DNA of 64,000 nt from Anthoceros angustus (lineage: Eukaryota; Streptophyta; Anthocerotopsida; Anthocerotales; Anthocerotaceae): the NCBI GenBank assembly GCA_010909165.1, contig MU008169.1, forward strand, positions 1,302,001 to 1,366,000. Direction: 5' to 3'. This document shows, piece by piece, positions 30,654-46,762 of the stretch; the stretch's first letter is position 1, and each line of letters opens with the position of its first letter. The notes below the pieces were generated by a model. The model was not told where the DNA came from and made no database searches. It saw nothing but the letters and a program-made list of their open reading frames with translations. Position numbers and translations under genes: made by a program.

Positions 30654-35388
<4,735 letters not shown>

Positions 35389-35552
35389 AGCTTTTAGAGG
35401 AGGAAACAATTTGACCTGTAAGTAGAGAAAAACCTCCGTTTCACATCCTTCATGGGCTGGCAGATGAATCTTGAAATACAATGCAATGCCGCTTCGTTTG
35501 ATACGGTTCAATGACAATACATTCAGTTTTTCATTGTCACTCTTGGGAGCAG

Positions 35553-37397
35553 CTAAACAGGGTAAGTGGTGAGAGGAGCGTTGTCCACGTAGGCGGTGTT
35601 GCTAAGGTAAATGTAGATGTTGGGATGATCCACATCCAGGAACACCTCATTGGTGCTCAGTGCTGGGCACACCGCTTTGTCGATACAGACATCCGCACCT
35701 CCAATGACGTAAGCCAGTCCTCCAGCAGTTGCTGCTGCGGTTCGGAATCGAGCTGTTGGGATCATGGCCTTCTGCACCCAGGTTTGATCTGAACCCACAA
35801 ACACCTGACCCACAGAAGATGGTTGAGAAACAGTTCCAGGCAGGGATGCAGGCAGGCGAGAACAGAGTCTGGAAGCTTTGCTTCCTACCACTTGCTGCTT
35901 ACCTCGTTCACATGCTTGGGGTACTTGAATGTGTCATTGTTTTGGTAGTGGCCTTCGCCGCCAACCAGTATCATCAGATTACCAGGGAGCACGGTAAGAC
36001 CCTGCAGGCATGGCAAGGGACAGAACAGTCAGGTAGTGAGCAGAGGCAACTCAAATGGGGAGACAGAGATCACTTACTGCATCTCCTCGGGCCGTGAGGA
36101 GCTTCGGCCTCTTCGTCCAGGTCGATGTGGCAGGGTTGAAGGACTCCATAGCGTCAGAGAAGGCATTGTTATTTCCTGCTTGCTGTTGTAACCAAGGAGG
36201 TAAGCAGGAGGCTCATCAGATGAGACCAGCTGAATAGGGAAATGGCAAGGAAGTGACCAGAGGGTAGTAGGTGAGTCATGCTCACATCGATATACCCGCC
36301 GAGCACGTAGACCTCGTTCATGAAGCTGACACACATGAGATCCCCCCGTGGAGTAGGCATGTCAGGCACTCGGGTCCACGTATTTGTGGCAGGATCGAAG
36401 ACCTCAGTGGTAGCAAGGTAGGCGTAGTCCACTCCATAGCCTCCTACAACGTAGAGCTGTTTCATTTACCAGCCTTTGATCAGCATCTGTGTCTCATCCT
36501 TTGCAGCCTTGCAGAACTGCCCTGGTGAGCATGTTATGTTACCTTGCCAGTGAGGCTGGCTGCACAGCAGTCTGAATGGACAGACGTTGTGTTAGGCCCA
36601 GCACTCCAGGAGTCTGCGGCAACGTCGTATATGAAGGTTGTGGTCACCAAATCCTCGTTGTCTCCAGTCCCCTTGCGCCCTCCCACAACATATATCTTGC
36701 CTGCACCAAGGTTTGCAACACTTCCTATGTAAACCTCTTCCCATTGGATTCCGTGAGCATGTGCAAAGCTTCATGAATTCACACTTTGAGCTGGTTTTGC
36801 AGGACTCAGACCCACCATCCAGAACATCAGCCCCAAACCGGTACCGAGGTTGAGGCATCGGTGACAGCTGAGTGTAGATGTGAAGAACCGGATTGTACAC
36901 CCAGACGGCATCCAAAACCACGTTGGAGTCATTTGCTCCTCCGATGATGTACACCAGGTCGTTTACAGACACCGCAGCGTGATCCGTCAAGTTGCCTACC
37001 CAGAACTCAAGCACGTCAGCATGCACATCTTCCAAGACCGAGCCCAGTGAAGAATGAAGCAACGGCCCAAACCCACACCTGGTAGCGACGCCCGTGCTCC
37101 CCAGAACCCCGTGCCTCGGAAGAGGCTGCCTCCATAGGTGAGCCCGTTCAAGCTTCTGTTGCCGGAATTACTTGCAAAGGTGACATTAGGATGCTCCACC
37201 AGGCCTCGGTACTTCCCCAGAGTATCGATTCGGCGGCCCTGAGATGCTCCCACCCCGATGAGAGCAACCAGCAGAATCACCACCAGCACTGACAATCCTA
37301 GTATCAGAAACCACGCCCTGTTCACCGTCTTCTTCAAGCTTTGCAGCTCGTCATGAATCCGACCCAGCGCCCCGCTGTCGTAATCCATGGACTTCAT
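35553..37397 (-). CDS. Membrane-anchored kelch-repeat protein
   Basis: Plant protein of the galactose oxidase/kelch superfamily with an N-terminal membrane anchor; its biochemical role is not known. Exon 1 (37397 to about 37080) codes a short cytosolic end (MKSMDYDSGALGRIHDELQS), one transmembrane segment (FLILGLSVLVVILLVALIGV) and a linker. Later exons carry kelch blades with the usual glycine pair and distal Trp: VYIIGGANDSN...VWVYNP, KIYVVGGRKGTGDNEDL, LYVVGGYG...NTWTRVPDMP, EVYVLGGYID, LMILVGGEGH and AYVIGGADVC. About seven exons are visible; not every junction was fixed. In-frame sequence extends upstream to a GTG at 37451, but 37397 is the first ATG. The predicted topology is type II, with the propeller lumenal or outside. 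Confidence 0.85.
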
Positions 37398-38309
37398 TCG
37401 TCCCCCGCTGCCGGCAGACAGATCCAGCCTCTCCTCCAAAAAAAGTTTCACAACACTGAAACCAACACTTCAAACAAAACCATCGCCATAGCCAGGAAGC
37501 AACAAGCTCAAATTCAGTGCACACCGCACGCAAAACGAAGTAAAGTCTGACGATGGGAGAAGAGTCTGACGATGAAAGGTGAAGAAGAAGACAGACAGAC
37601 AATCATTCCAAAGTCGACAACAGTTCCTTCCAGACCTGCAATCCTCAGCAGCTGCCGCTGCCGGGAAGCTGAGAGACCCAAAACAAGGGAGGCAAATGAA
37701 GAAGAGGGGGAGGCAAGAGCTGGCCGTCTACTGGAATCCCTGGACTGTAGGCGGCCGCCTAGCCTGCTGGAGGGTCGGTTGAATTGCCCGATTCTTGCCC
37801 TTTTTAGATTGGCTTGAAGTTGTGTGTGCCTTGGCTTTCTCTCCTAGCGTGTGCACAGTTGCACAGTTTCTTGTTAGAGGCGTCCTAAAACCGTGATGGC
37901 AGCGCGGCATCTTCGGTGTCATCTGTGGCATCCGATCGTTGAGATTTGATGATAACATTTTCGATCTGAATGATCTGCATGAATGTCAAGGAGAGTGGAA
38001 AGTGGTGGATGACGTTCAGAGGCTCGTGGGACCCATGGAGATGTACTTGTTGTATGTACATGTATGGACAGGCCGGGGCCACCAACCACGTCTTTGACTT
38101 TGGACAGGTTGCGGTGGAGCGACGGTGTCCTGTCCGGCAACATGGAGGGAGGAAGATTCCTGGCAGGAGATTGGGAGTGGGTCACCAATCTGATTGCAGG
38201 CTTGTTTATACATTTCCTGCCTCAAGTTGAGAAATCACGAGTACAGAATGGAGAGTAGAGATCCTAGGCTTGTGGGGTTGAGCCAGGAGAAGATGGAGGA
38301 GAGTGGAGA
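37398..38309. other. Spacer between kelch and DJ-1 genes
   Basis: About 900 bases that should contain the kelch promoter and leader and the 3' UTR of the DJ-1-like gene. I see no coding region or notable element. Confidence 0.6.
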
Positions 38310-39570
38310 TCAAGCCAGAGCTTCCACCACCAGCTGGGCGACCTTTCCTGCACTTGCAGGGTTCTGGCCTGTGACCAGCTTCCCGTCTGCTACTGCATAA
38401 GGTTCCTGCACAAACAACATCATACATGGACAGATATGGTGAGAAGAATCGAGCTTGTAGCGGAGAGGAGATTATGGGAATCTGCTTCACTTACGAAGTC
38501 AGGGGCCCTCCCGTAGTTGGCACCCAGTTCCTTCAGGGTGGTTTCCAGCAGGAAGGGCACTTTGTTGGTTTTCCCCACAGCTTCCTCTTCACTGTTACTG
38601 AAGCCTCCCACCTGGTGAAGGAAACGTCACACGGATCAGGGAAACCAGCTGGGTCCCAGTTCCATACCAGAGATGGCTATTTCGGGTTGCTGTAACGGAC
38701 ACTTACATTCCTCCCCTTCACAATTGGCTCTCCGCTCGGGGTTTTCACATTCACAATAGCACAGGGACCATGGCAGACGGCAGCCACCACCTTCCCTTCG
38801 GCCCAGAACTTCTCCAGCAAGGCTATGGAGTCCTTATCCACTGGGACGTCGAAAACTACCCCATGGCCGCCTGCAGCAACCATTCCCCCATGCCACATGG
38901 TCAGGCTTCCTTCATGAATGGAAGAGGGAGCGGAGTAGTACCCAAGAGCTTGAAAGAGCGTGGCCATCACCTGGCACGAAAACGGCGTCATACGAATCCT
39001 TGACATCTTTCACAGCTACGGTATCGTCCAGCAGGGCTTTCAGTGGTGCTGCATAGCATATTCCACATTTCCAACAGACCATGACAGGCATGCAATCAGC
39101 AAGGTTGATGGGTTGCGTTAAGAACGGGACGGGCGTGCTTTTACATACCATCTCCCAAGAACTTCTCCACTTCCTCCGTAACACTTCCTTCGCTCACGCT
39201 CGTTGGGTCTGTTGGGATTTGGATTGCATCACCGTTTTGTTAGATCCAACACTAGTGCCCCCCACATCATGCAGGCCATTCCACAAATTAGAGGTTGTTC
39301 GATAGGAGCATCACCAATGGGGATCCTGCCACCCTTCACACTGACAATGTCCACATCGAAGCCTTCTTGCTGGAACACGTAAAAGGGAGTGATCAGCTCT
39401 TCCGCCCTGCCAATGGCACACATCACCCAAAACGCGGATCAGCTCCACGAGCTCATGGATCCAGCTAACATGGAAAACACAGAAGACCAAGCTCACCATA
39501 ATCCGGTGGGTTCACCCGTCAAGAGCTTGTCATGGGATGACACCAGGAAAAGGATCCGCTTGGCCACCAT
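38310..39570 (-). CDS. DJ-1/PfpI (HSP31-like) family protein, candidate glyoxalase III
   Basis: Class-I glutamine-amidotransferase-like protein of the DJ-1/PfpI superfamily; HSP31-type members convert methylglyoxal to lactate without glutathione. Seven exons join in phase: 39570-39497, 39406-39315, 39208-39149, 39048-38971, 38870-38707, 38611-38495 and 38405-38310, giving 226 residues. Key text: RILFLVSSHDKLLTGEPTGL, AEELITPFYVFQQEGFDVD, FVPGGHGVVFDVP and the nucleophile elbow AAVCHGPCAIV, with Cys followed by His. The end EPYAVADGKLVTGQNPASAG is typical of HSP31-like proteins. No targeting leader is visible, so it is probably cytosolic. It is head-to-head with the enoyl-CoA hydratase gene, the ATGs being about 420 bases apart. 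Confidence 0.92.
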
Positions 39571-39993
39571 GTTTGAGCTACCACAGTGATGCTGATGAGA
39601 CAAGAACAGACAGCTGCAGACGTTACAGACGCAGAGCTGCTGTGCACAAGAAAAGTTGCGACCGTCCAGGCGAAGCTTCAACGGAAGGTCATCAGAAGCG
39701 TGACAAGATGCAGCCCAACGAAGAAGACTGTGCCACGTAAAAGTGCTGGTCCAGGTCAGAGAATTGGAATATCTCAGATAAAAAAATACGATGGCCCAGT
39801 GCATGCCATGGCCATGCTGGGTTCGAAGCACATGGCGAGTCGCGATGAATTCGGGGTTCCTCGTTCGAGACTGTAGGGTTTGAAGTTTGAAGAAGACCGG
39901 AACGGATTCGATTTCACGTTGGTGGGTTGGTGGGATGTCCCGAGCTGGAAGATATTGAAAGCTGCTGGTGCTACCTGTTGGGTCAGCTGACCC
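39571..39993. promoter_or_regulatory. Shared divergent promoter region (DJ-1-like / enoyl-CoA hydratase)
   Basis: The 423 bases between the two opposing ATGs must hold both promoters and leaders. No TATA box or named element stands out. Confidence 0.45.
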
Positions 39994-41521
39994 ATGGCAG
40001 GCTCCGGACTTACCAGGCTTCTCTTGCATGTGCAGCGGGCTTCTGGGTGCCTGCGAGCTGCAGGAGTGGGCGTTGCCACTTTGCAGGCCTCTCGGATTGG
40101 TGGGTTCCTGACGCAGCTCCTTCCAGCCAGCCGGTACATCCTGTGTTGCAAGTTTGTGGACTGATGGGGCAAAATCGCAGTGTGTAGTGGAGGATATGGC
40201 GTAACGCATCTTCAAGGGGATGCAGGTGCGGCACGCTTAGAGCAGCAGAGATGGATATGGTCGTGTCGTGGTCCCTTGAGCTCACAGCAAACAGAGACAC
40301 GGGAGCCCAGTTCAGGGGCAGAGGCAGAGGCAGGGGCAGGGGCAGGGGCAGGGGACGGGGCAGGGGCAGGGGCAGGGGAGGACGGGGCTCAAAGCGGAAC
40401 GGCATCCTGTGGTGGATTTTTCGACAACCTAAGTGTTGATATTGTGGGGGATGGGGTTGTGGGCTTGGTGACATTGAACAGACCAAAAGCTCTGAATGCT
40501 CTGTCCAAGGCCCTCCTGGAGGAGTTGGTGGATGTTGTTCACACATTCCAAAACATGCCAGAGGTATGTCGGTTGATGGGTAGGTGCATTTCACACACTT
40601 GTTCCAATCGGTTGGGCTGTGCTGGGCTACAGAAGACAAGTGAGCATTGTGATGTGCCTTACCAATGAGACCTCTATGGCAACAGATTGGCGCCATCGTC
40701 ATCACGGGCAACGAGAAGGCGTTTGCAGCTGGTGCTGACATCAAGGAACTGCAAAATGGAACTGTCGTGGATGCCTTCATGGATCGATTGACGCCTTTCA
40801 CCAAGGCCGCTCGCTCTCTTCCTTCTGCCAAGATCCCCTTGATAGCTGCTGTCAGCGGGTGCTCCACTCACCTTCCATCCTCATCCCACAATGGCTAGGG
40901 TTTAGTTAGGGTTTTGCTTTGCATTGCTCACGCCTGCTTGTAATGTTGCAGGTATGCCCTCGGCGGTGGCTGCGAACTAGCAATGCTGTGCGACATCATT
41001 CTGGCAGGAGAGACTGCCGTGTTTGGGCAGCCAGAAGTGAAGCTGGGTGTAATTCCAGGCATAGGAGGCACACAGCGACTGATTCGTGAAGTAGGCAAGT
41101 CCCGCGCCATGGAAATGGTCCTCACTGGAGAGTACTTCATGAAAGCCCGGGAAGCCTGTGACCGAGGGCTCATCAGCCGCGTGGTATGTTATTCCATTTC
41201 CATCACACTCTCTTCCCTCTCCTATCTTCTCCTCGAGAATCCCTGAAGACAACAACTCTCTCCTCTCTGTCTCACCAGGTTCCAGGAACCCACCAAGACG
41301 TGATCAAGGAAGCAACCGAGCTGGGCAAGAAGATCGCACAGCTCTCGAGGCCGGTGGTGGCCATGGCAAAGGATGCCGTCAACACAGCCTACGAGACGTC
41401 TCTGCAAGAAGGGCTGAAGCAGGAGAGAGTTCTCTTCTGCTCCACGTTCGGGCTGGAGGATCAAAAGGAGGGCATGGCCGCGTTCGTGGCTAAGAGGCAG
41501 GCCAAGTTCTCGCATAAATAA
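39994..41521 (+). CDS. Enoyl-CoA hydratase/isomerase family protein, probably mitochondrial
   Basis: Crotonase-fold enzyme adding water to enoyl-CoA in fatty-acid or branched-chain amino-acid breakdown. Proposed exon 1 (39994-40133) codes an Arg/Leu/Ser-rich leader ([20 protein letters not shown]) suitable for mitochondrial import. Exon 2 ends at 40563; its start at 40251 is phase-compatible, but 40188 is also possible. It has an Ala-Gly-Glu repeat linker and then the domain start [17 protein letters not shown]. Exons 40686-40858, 40952-41183 and 41279-41521 follow in phase. Oxyanion-hole and catalytic motifs are intact: [30 protein letters not shown] and [20 protein letters not shown], with both catalytic glutamates. 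The C-terminus ends [12 protein letters not shown]. It converges on the kinase gene with 85 bases between stops. Confidence 0.9.
40318..40380 (+). repeat. GGGGCA hexamer repeat in enoyl-CoA hydratase exon 2
   Basis: About ten GGGGCA/GAGGCA hexamers code an Ala-Gly/Ala-Glu linker in the hydratase frame (and Gly-Arg in another frame). It lies between leader and catalytic domain. Confidence 0.8.
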
Positions 41522-41606
41522 TTAACCCATATCGCTCACGAACAGTGTGTGAGCCTGTCAGCAGTGTACATATCTGCCCGAAATTAGGCTGCTTTTAAAC
41601 TCCCAA

Positions 41607-42842
41607 TCAAGCGGTAACTGCTTGTTGCTGCAGCCCAGGGTCGTCGAACCCGGTCTGGCGCACCGACCGGACTTTGAGCATGTTAGGCCTCTGGTGCCGC
41701 CACTGCGCCGTGCCCTTGTCCGTGGCGTAGAGGCTCACCTCCAGCTGTGCGTCCTCCTGCTCGGCCTTCAACTGCGAGTTGTTCACCACCAGGAGCTGCA
41801 CGCGCCGGAAGGAAGGCGGCCGCCGGAGCTGCGGCCTCGGCGCCACGAACATCTTGTTGTGTGCCTTCGGGACGGGCAGCTTCAGGCTCACGGCGAGCAG
41901 CGTCTCGACGACGGCGCCCATCCCGGGCCGCCGGTCGCTGCTCCGGCGCACGCAGCGCGCGGCCAGGAGCGCCAGCTGCGCGGCCAGGTCATTGCGGAGC
42001 GCGGGGAGCCGCGGATCCAGCACGCCCGCGACGTCGCCTCTTTTGATCTTCGGCAACGCCCAGTCCACCAGCCCGGCAGGCTCCCGCGCGACGTCTATCG
42101 CCTGCCGCCCGCTCAGCATCTCCAGCAGCAGGACCCCGAAGCTGAAGACGTCGATTCCAGGGCAGATCCGGCTGGGCGACTCGTAGTCGGGGTCCAGGTA
42201 GCCGAGCGTCCCCGCGGGCGGCGTCCGCAGGCGCCCGACGTCCTCCATCCGCCCGCGCACCGCCAGCCCGAAGTCAGCGATCTTGGCGTGCCACCTCCGG
42301 TCCAGCAGCACGTTGGCGGACTTGATGTCGCGGTGCACGATCGGGGGCTGCGCCGAGTGCAGCGCCAGCAGCCCCTGCGCGATCTGCATCGCCAGCCTCG
42401 CCCGCAGCGGCCAGTCGGGAACGGGAACGGGAACGGGAACAGGATCGGACTCTCCCTCTCCGTCCTGCGGCAGCGGAGGGTGCAGCGCGTCATAGAGCGT
42501 CCCGTTGGGCACCAGCTCCACCACCAGCAGCTTCTCGGGGGCCGCGGCGTCGGTCGATCCCACCAGGTTCACGATCCGTTCATGCCGCAGCTTGGAGAGG
42601 ATCTCCAGCTCCTTCTCCAGCCTCGCGCGCGACATCCCGTTAGCCCGCTGCACGGCCACCACCCGCTTCAACCCGTCGTCCTTGAGAATCGCCTTGTACA
42701 CTCTCCCGTGGCTGCCCTTCCCCACCAGCTGCTCCGCCGAGAAGCCGCCCGTTGCGGTCACCAGTTCCTGGTACCGGAACGGCTCCAGCTTGGGCGCCGT
42801 CTGCTTCTCTACCGCCACCTTCATGCAGAAGGCACAAGACAT
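41607..42842 (-). CDS. Receptor-like cytoplasmic protein kinase, intronless; VAIK lysine replaced by Gln
   Basis: 411-residue RLK/Pelle-type kinase domain without signal peptide or membrane segment. The start is ATG 42842. Subdomains in order: FRYQELVTATGGFS, Gly loop VGKGSHGRVYKA (about residue 41), then VVAVQRANG, where the ATP-anchoring lysine of AVK is Gln (codon CAG). The catalytic loop is HRDIKSANVLLD, the Mg loop DFGLAVRG, and then PAGTLGYLDPDY, FSFGVLLLEMLSGRQ and RRPGM. Everything except the lysine is canonical, so it may be catalytically weak or use another lysine such as the nearby LKR. An Asp-Pro-Val run (PVPVPVPVP) from a GGAACG repeat lies in the insert before subdomain VIb. The C-terminal about 90 residues after the kinase are basic and unrecognised. 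Confidence 0.88.
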   Translation of the reverse strand: MSCAFCMKVAVEKQTAPKLEPFRYQELVTATGGFSAEQLVGKGSHGRVYKAILKDDGLKRVVAVQRANGMSRARLEKELEILSKLRHERIVNLVGSTDAAAPEKLLVVELVPNGTLYDALHPPLPQDGEGESDPVPVPVPVPDWPLRARLAMQIAQGLLALHSAQPPIVHRDIKSANVLLDRRWHAKIADFGLAVRGRMEDVGRLRTPPAGTLGYLDPDYESPSRICPGIDVFSFGVLLLEMLSGRQAIDVAREPAGLVDWALPKIKRGDVAGVLDPRLPALRNDLAAQLALLAARCVRRSSDRRPGMGAVVETLLAVSLKLPVPKAHNKMFVAPRPQLRRPPSFRRVQLLVVNNSQLKAEQEDAQLEVSLYATDKGTAQWRHQRPNMLKVRSVRQTGFDDPGLQQQAVTA

Positions 42843-43485
42843 TTCTCCTCCTTACCAACACTGGTGTCTCAGCGACACCATGGAATGCAGCCGGAGCCGC
42901 AGCCGCAGCCAGAATCGAACCGCCGACCTGCACATTGGAAGGCGACGCACCTATCCAACCTACCCATCGAGCAGCGCTAACTTAGCTCTTCCTCCATGAA
43001 ACGGGTAAGGGATCGGCGCTGCCATCGCCTTCAGGCCCAGCTTTGAGGCAACTGGAAGCCGTCGCCGTGCCAGCTTTGCTGCTGTGTTCCCGGGACCCGG
43101 GCAGATGCGGCCATCTGCTCTGCCGACTGCTGCACATGTGTGTACCAGGCGAAGCAGGAATCCATTAAGTCGCCGATTATTTTCTCGGGCGGTGCCTCCG
43201 AGGTTGCTCTCCCTGTCGATTTCGGCTGGAATCTCATCCATGTGACTGTCCCCTTCCGGAGCAGGCATACCTGAAGTTGTAAACAAACGCTAGAACTCGC
43301 AGGAATTCAGTTTCCGTGGCCGGATGAAGGCCACCTGCTGAAGAAAGGAATGTTCTGGTTGTGTCGTCCCGGAAGAATGGACTGTTGCTGGTGGAGGATT
43401 GTTCGGCGTTTCAGCTTTTCTCTTTAGTGAGCTTTTTTGTTGTTGGTGGACGGGACGTGGTTTTGGCGCTAACATTGAAAACAAG
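42843..43485. other. Spacer between the two kinase genes, with a tRNA-like segment
   Basis: About 640 bases with no supported ORF. On the minus strand about 42975-42905 there is a tRNA-Gly(TCC)-like stretch: an A-box-like GGTTGGATAGG, a CTTCCAA anticodon-loop-like heptamer and a B-box GGTTCGATT. Acceptor and anticodon stems do not pair well, so a functional tRNA is not supported. The rest is the kinase promoter and the 3' UTR of the next gene. Confidence 0.4.
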
Positions 43486-45362
43486 TCATTGATTTGAAGA
43501 AGTTCGTTGGATAGTGGAATCGGGTAACACTGTGAAACGAACGGAAGAGCAGATGCTATCACGAAGTTGTAGAGATTCCTCTACGACTTGAGCAAACTCG
43601 AGAATAGGAGGAGGCGAGGCTACAACACTAGAACGACGTTCTACCAGTTCACACACTTCTGCCATCGCCGGTCGTAGGGACGGATCCTTTTGAATGCACC
43701 ACAGTCCCAGTTTGCATAGCTTGATAGCCTCTTGGGCATCGAATTTCCCTTGGAGCCTCTTGTCCACCAGCGCTAGCTCCTCCTTTCGTATCGCGGTACC
43801 TTGCTCTTCATCTCCTGCCACCGCTGGTTAGCACACGCTTACTTCAGAAAACAAGCGGAAGGCTTTCGGATGAAACCCTAGTTTGGATGAAACCCTAGAG
43901 AGAGAATGTAGAGAGAACATGGAGATGCTCACCTCGGGCTTCCGTGTCACCGGAGATAGTGTGCTGCGCCCAGGCCGGAAAATAGCGGCGCTCCGGCAGT
44001 TCCATGGCGTCGTCTCGATTGCGGCGGCCGCTCACAAGCTCCAGCAACAGCATCCCGTAGCTGAAGACATGGCTCGCCTGGGAAGAAGCCAAGATGGGCG
44101 CATCCTGGAGTAGCACTTCCGGGGCCACATAGCCTTCGCTGAGCAGAGTCTGGCTCAGGTCCGTGCATCCCGAGGGGCTTATCTCCGCAGCCCCTACAGA
44201 GTCCGCCAGCTTGGGCTCGAAGGTGTCTGACAGAAGGATGTTCTCTGGCTTGAGGTCCAAGTGCAGGAATCTGGACTCCCCGCCGTAGGCGCTGTGAAAT
44301 GCCACCAGTCCCTGCTTGCAGGGCAACATCCCTTTCTCACATGTCAGTGGACATACATGCCATCGGCCATTTATGCATTGCATCCAGTAGCAGACTGAAC
44401 TAGGTTGAAGTAAATAAACCTTGGCCAGAGCGTTGGCGATGCAGATGCGCTGCTCCCAGGTAAGCACCATCTCTCCTCCTCCGAACATCCACCTGTCCAA
44501 GGACCCATTCGCCATCTCCTCGTACACCAGCAGGCGGTGGGTGCCGTCCATGCAGTAGCCCAACAGCTCCACCATGAAGAAATGCTTGGCAGATCCGGCA
44601 CCCAGCTTGGCCTTGAACTCGATGTCCCGATGGCGAGCCAGGCTCGCCACTGCATGGGCGTTGCACGCCGGGAGGCTCAGCTTTCTCACAACAATGCTGT
44701 GCCCTGCAGTAAGCGAGCCATACAAACATGTGAATCCATCCGTACAAGCTCTGGACAATGTCTAAAGGGCATGCAATCATGGATACATATGTACGTCTAC
44801 CTGTAGATGGATGGACCCCCTTGTAGTCGCTGCTCGACCTCCCATTCTGCTCAACCCTGTACGCAAAACTGTCTGTGGCATTCACCAGCTCCTGGTAGGA
44901 AAATCTGGGCAGGCCGAGGGCAGCAGTCTCCATATCCATGGACATATCAGTCTCTTCCCCGCCATTGCCAGCATGGGCAGCCATCTGGGCAACGGTAAGC
45001 TTGGTTTCTCCAATTTTCAGAGCAGGCTCTCGGAGCCCATTGCTATCGCTGTGTCTAGCCCGAGTGCCGGTCCAGGACCCATGGCCGCTCCAGGGCGCCA
45101 CCAAGGTCTTCACGTGCTCTGTGAACTGCCTCCTGGTCTCCGTCAGCTGCACCCTATTGGTATGGTAAGCCCACGCCATGAAAAAAGGCCACACCCCCAC
45201 TCCCAAGTAGTACCATCTGTTGAACTTCAGTGCAAGGCACAACAGCATGCCCTCGATCACCAAAATGGCCAGCACCGAGCACAGCATGCTCACTCCCAAA
45301 CTCCATGTGGGCGAATAGCATCTGCCTCCCTTGCAAGTGGAACCTGGCAGGTCCATGGACAT
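43486..45362 (-). CDS. Membrane-anchored receptor-like kinase with altered HRD and DFG motifs
   Basis: About 517 residues in four phase-consistent exons: 45362-44801, 44703-44420, 44311-43933 and 43814-43486. The N-terminus has no ectodomain; two hydrophobic spans (SMLCSVLAILVIEGMLLCLA and YYLGVGVWPFFMAW) make a membrane hairpin. The kinase region begins at LPRFSYQELVNATDSF. The ATP lysine is kept (VVRKLSLP), subdomain V reads LLVYEEMANGSLDRWM, the catalytic loop is HLDLKPENILL (Arg of HRD is Leu), and the DFG triplet is replaced by DSV (KLADSVGAAEI). APE is kept (VAPEVLL), and CKLGLWCIQKDPSLRPAM closes the domain. The glycine loop is degenerate (YRVEQNGRSSSDYKGV). It looks like a pseudokinase or weakly active RLK of the SD2/LRK10-like set. 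A TATATATA box lies about 270 bases upstream. Confidence 0.82.
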
Positions 45363-46762
45363 GGCTTATTAAGCTTGCAGAGCCTGGAAACGTGGATGCT
45401 GAGCTGCAGTGCTAGTTCTAGATATAGTCCTGCGTCCAAGCTTGCAATTGGGTTTTCTCATGAAATGGTCCATCGGTCGCAGCAAGCAGTGTGGGGAAAA
45501 ATTCACACTTCGCCCTCCTTGCCAAGTCATGCCAGCCATGGACTCCTTACATCTGGAGCTCGAGCTCTCCGCCAGCCTGCAGCCGGCAGAATCGAGCGAA
45601 TGTTCTCGGGTTTTAGGACCATGTGAATGGCTATATATAGTGAGGACTGGTCTGGCCTCCTCCTTGCCATGCCGCACCACTCACAACCCAGCTCCACATT
45701 AGCATTGTGATCCTTGGAAGCAACTCTTGTGAGGAAACCGTCTTTTTCCTCACATGATGTGGTGGATGAATGTGCCCACATCCAGCATAGACATTCTGAA
45801 CCCAACACAGCCATCCCTCGTGTTGTCCGCCCTGTTGTGGATTGCAAAAGCAAGTGGGCCAGCCGCTGGCCTGCGCCAAGTGGCTTGCTGGCTACTATCT
45901 GGCCATGGTCAGAGATACATCAAGGACACCATAGGACATGTTTGGCGCTACTAGGTACTACCAGCTAGCTGCACGGGGTCGATATATGATCTATATCCAA
46001 TACTCCTTAGGTGATGCCTTGCGTTAGAACACGCACAAAGGAATCCGACCCGCCCATTAGATGGGACGACTTCACTATTCCATTCATGAGTGTCAAACTC
46101 ACTCTTGTACAACTGCAAAAGACAAACACAACTTCCATGCAACTACAATGGACTAATAGAAGATAGGCGTCTCACGCTACAGGCTCGCAAGAGGCAACCG
46201 GCCAGCGAAAACTTGGTCTGACATCTCCCAGTCTACACTTTGTCCGCAACCAAGAAATCAGCTGTCTACACTTCCTCTGAAACAAAGAAATCAGCTGCCA
46301 CAGTGGGGCAGTGGAACAAGCAGCCACACCGCGAGAACTTGGTGCAAACATTTCTTTTGTCTATACTTTCTCTGAAACAAAGAAGTCAGCTGCCACAAAG
46401 CAGCCACACATCCCCAAGACCATGTATCGGACGCACCTAAGATGGCAAGACCATTCTAACCATTGTGTATCAACTGCTCTGTTGACCACCATATACATAC
46501 ATACAAACATACAACTGATCTACAAGTCCTCGAGCGAGGCAATGGGCAAGCCGCTGTGGCTTGTATATATGCACATACATGATCCCAGCTGAGGATGGAC
46601 GCAGCTAAACTATCGTTTCCTAGCGGACTGACGCATGAATGGGGGCGATAATAATTGAACTGAATGGGATCGATCGCTCACAACGCGATCTCTAACGGGA
46701 CTGGACATCCATCTGGCCACTCGCGCGCTTTCAAGAAAATTCGGACTTGGTGCCATCAATCT
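45363..46762. other. Spacer upstream of the receptor-like kinase
   Basis: About 1.4 kb without a supported gene. It holds the kinase promoter and a locally repeated segment at about 46225-46410, where a ctacactt-ctctgaaacaaag block followed by aagtcagctgccaca recurs. The last part is the 3' UTR of the STIG1-like gene ending at 46763. Confidence 0.5.
45632..45639 (-). promoter_or_regulatory. TATA box of the receptor-like kinase gene
   Basis: TATATATA, 270 bases upstream of the ATG at 45362, is the only TATA-like element in the near upstream region; it would give a leader of about 240 bases. Confidence 0.4.

Noticed and set aside
41622-42980. 452-codon plus-strand frame opposite the kinase
   Set aside because: It is an antisense shadow of GC-rich kinase coding sequence; Arg/Pro/His-rich with no domain.
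44811-45626. 271-codon plus-strand frame
   Set aside because: It lies antisense to exon 1 of the receptor-like kinase, which has clear coding features.
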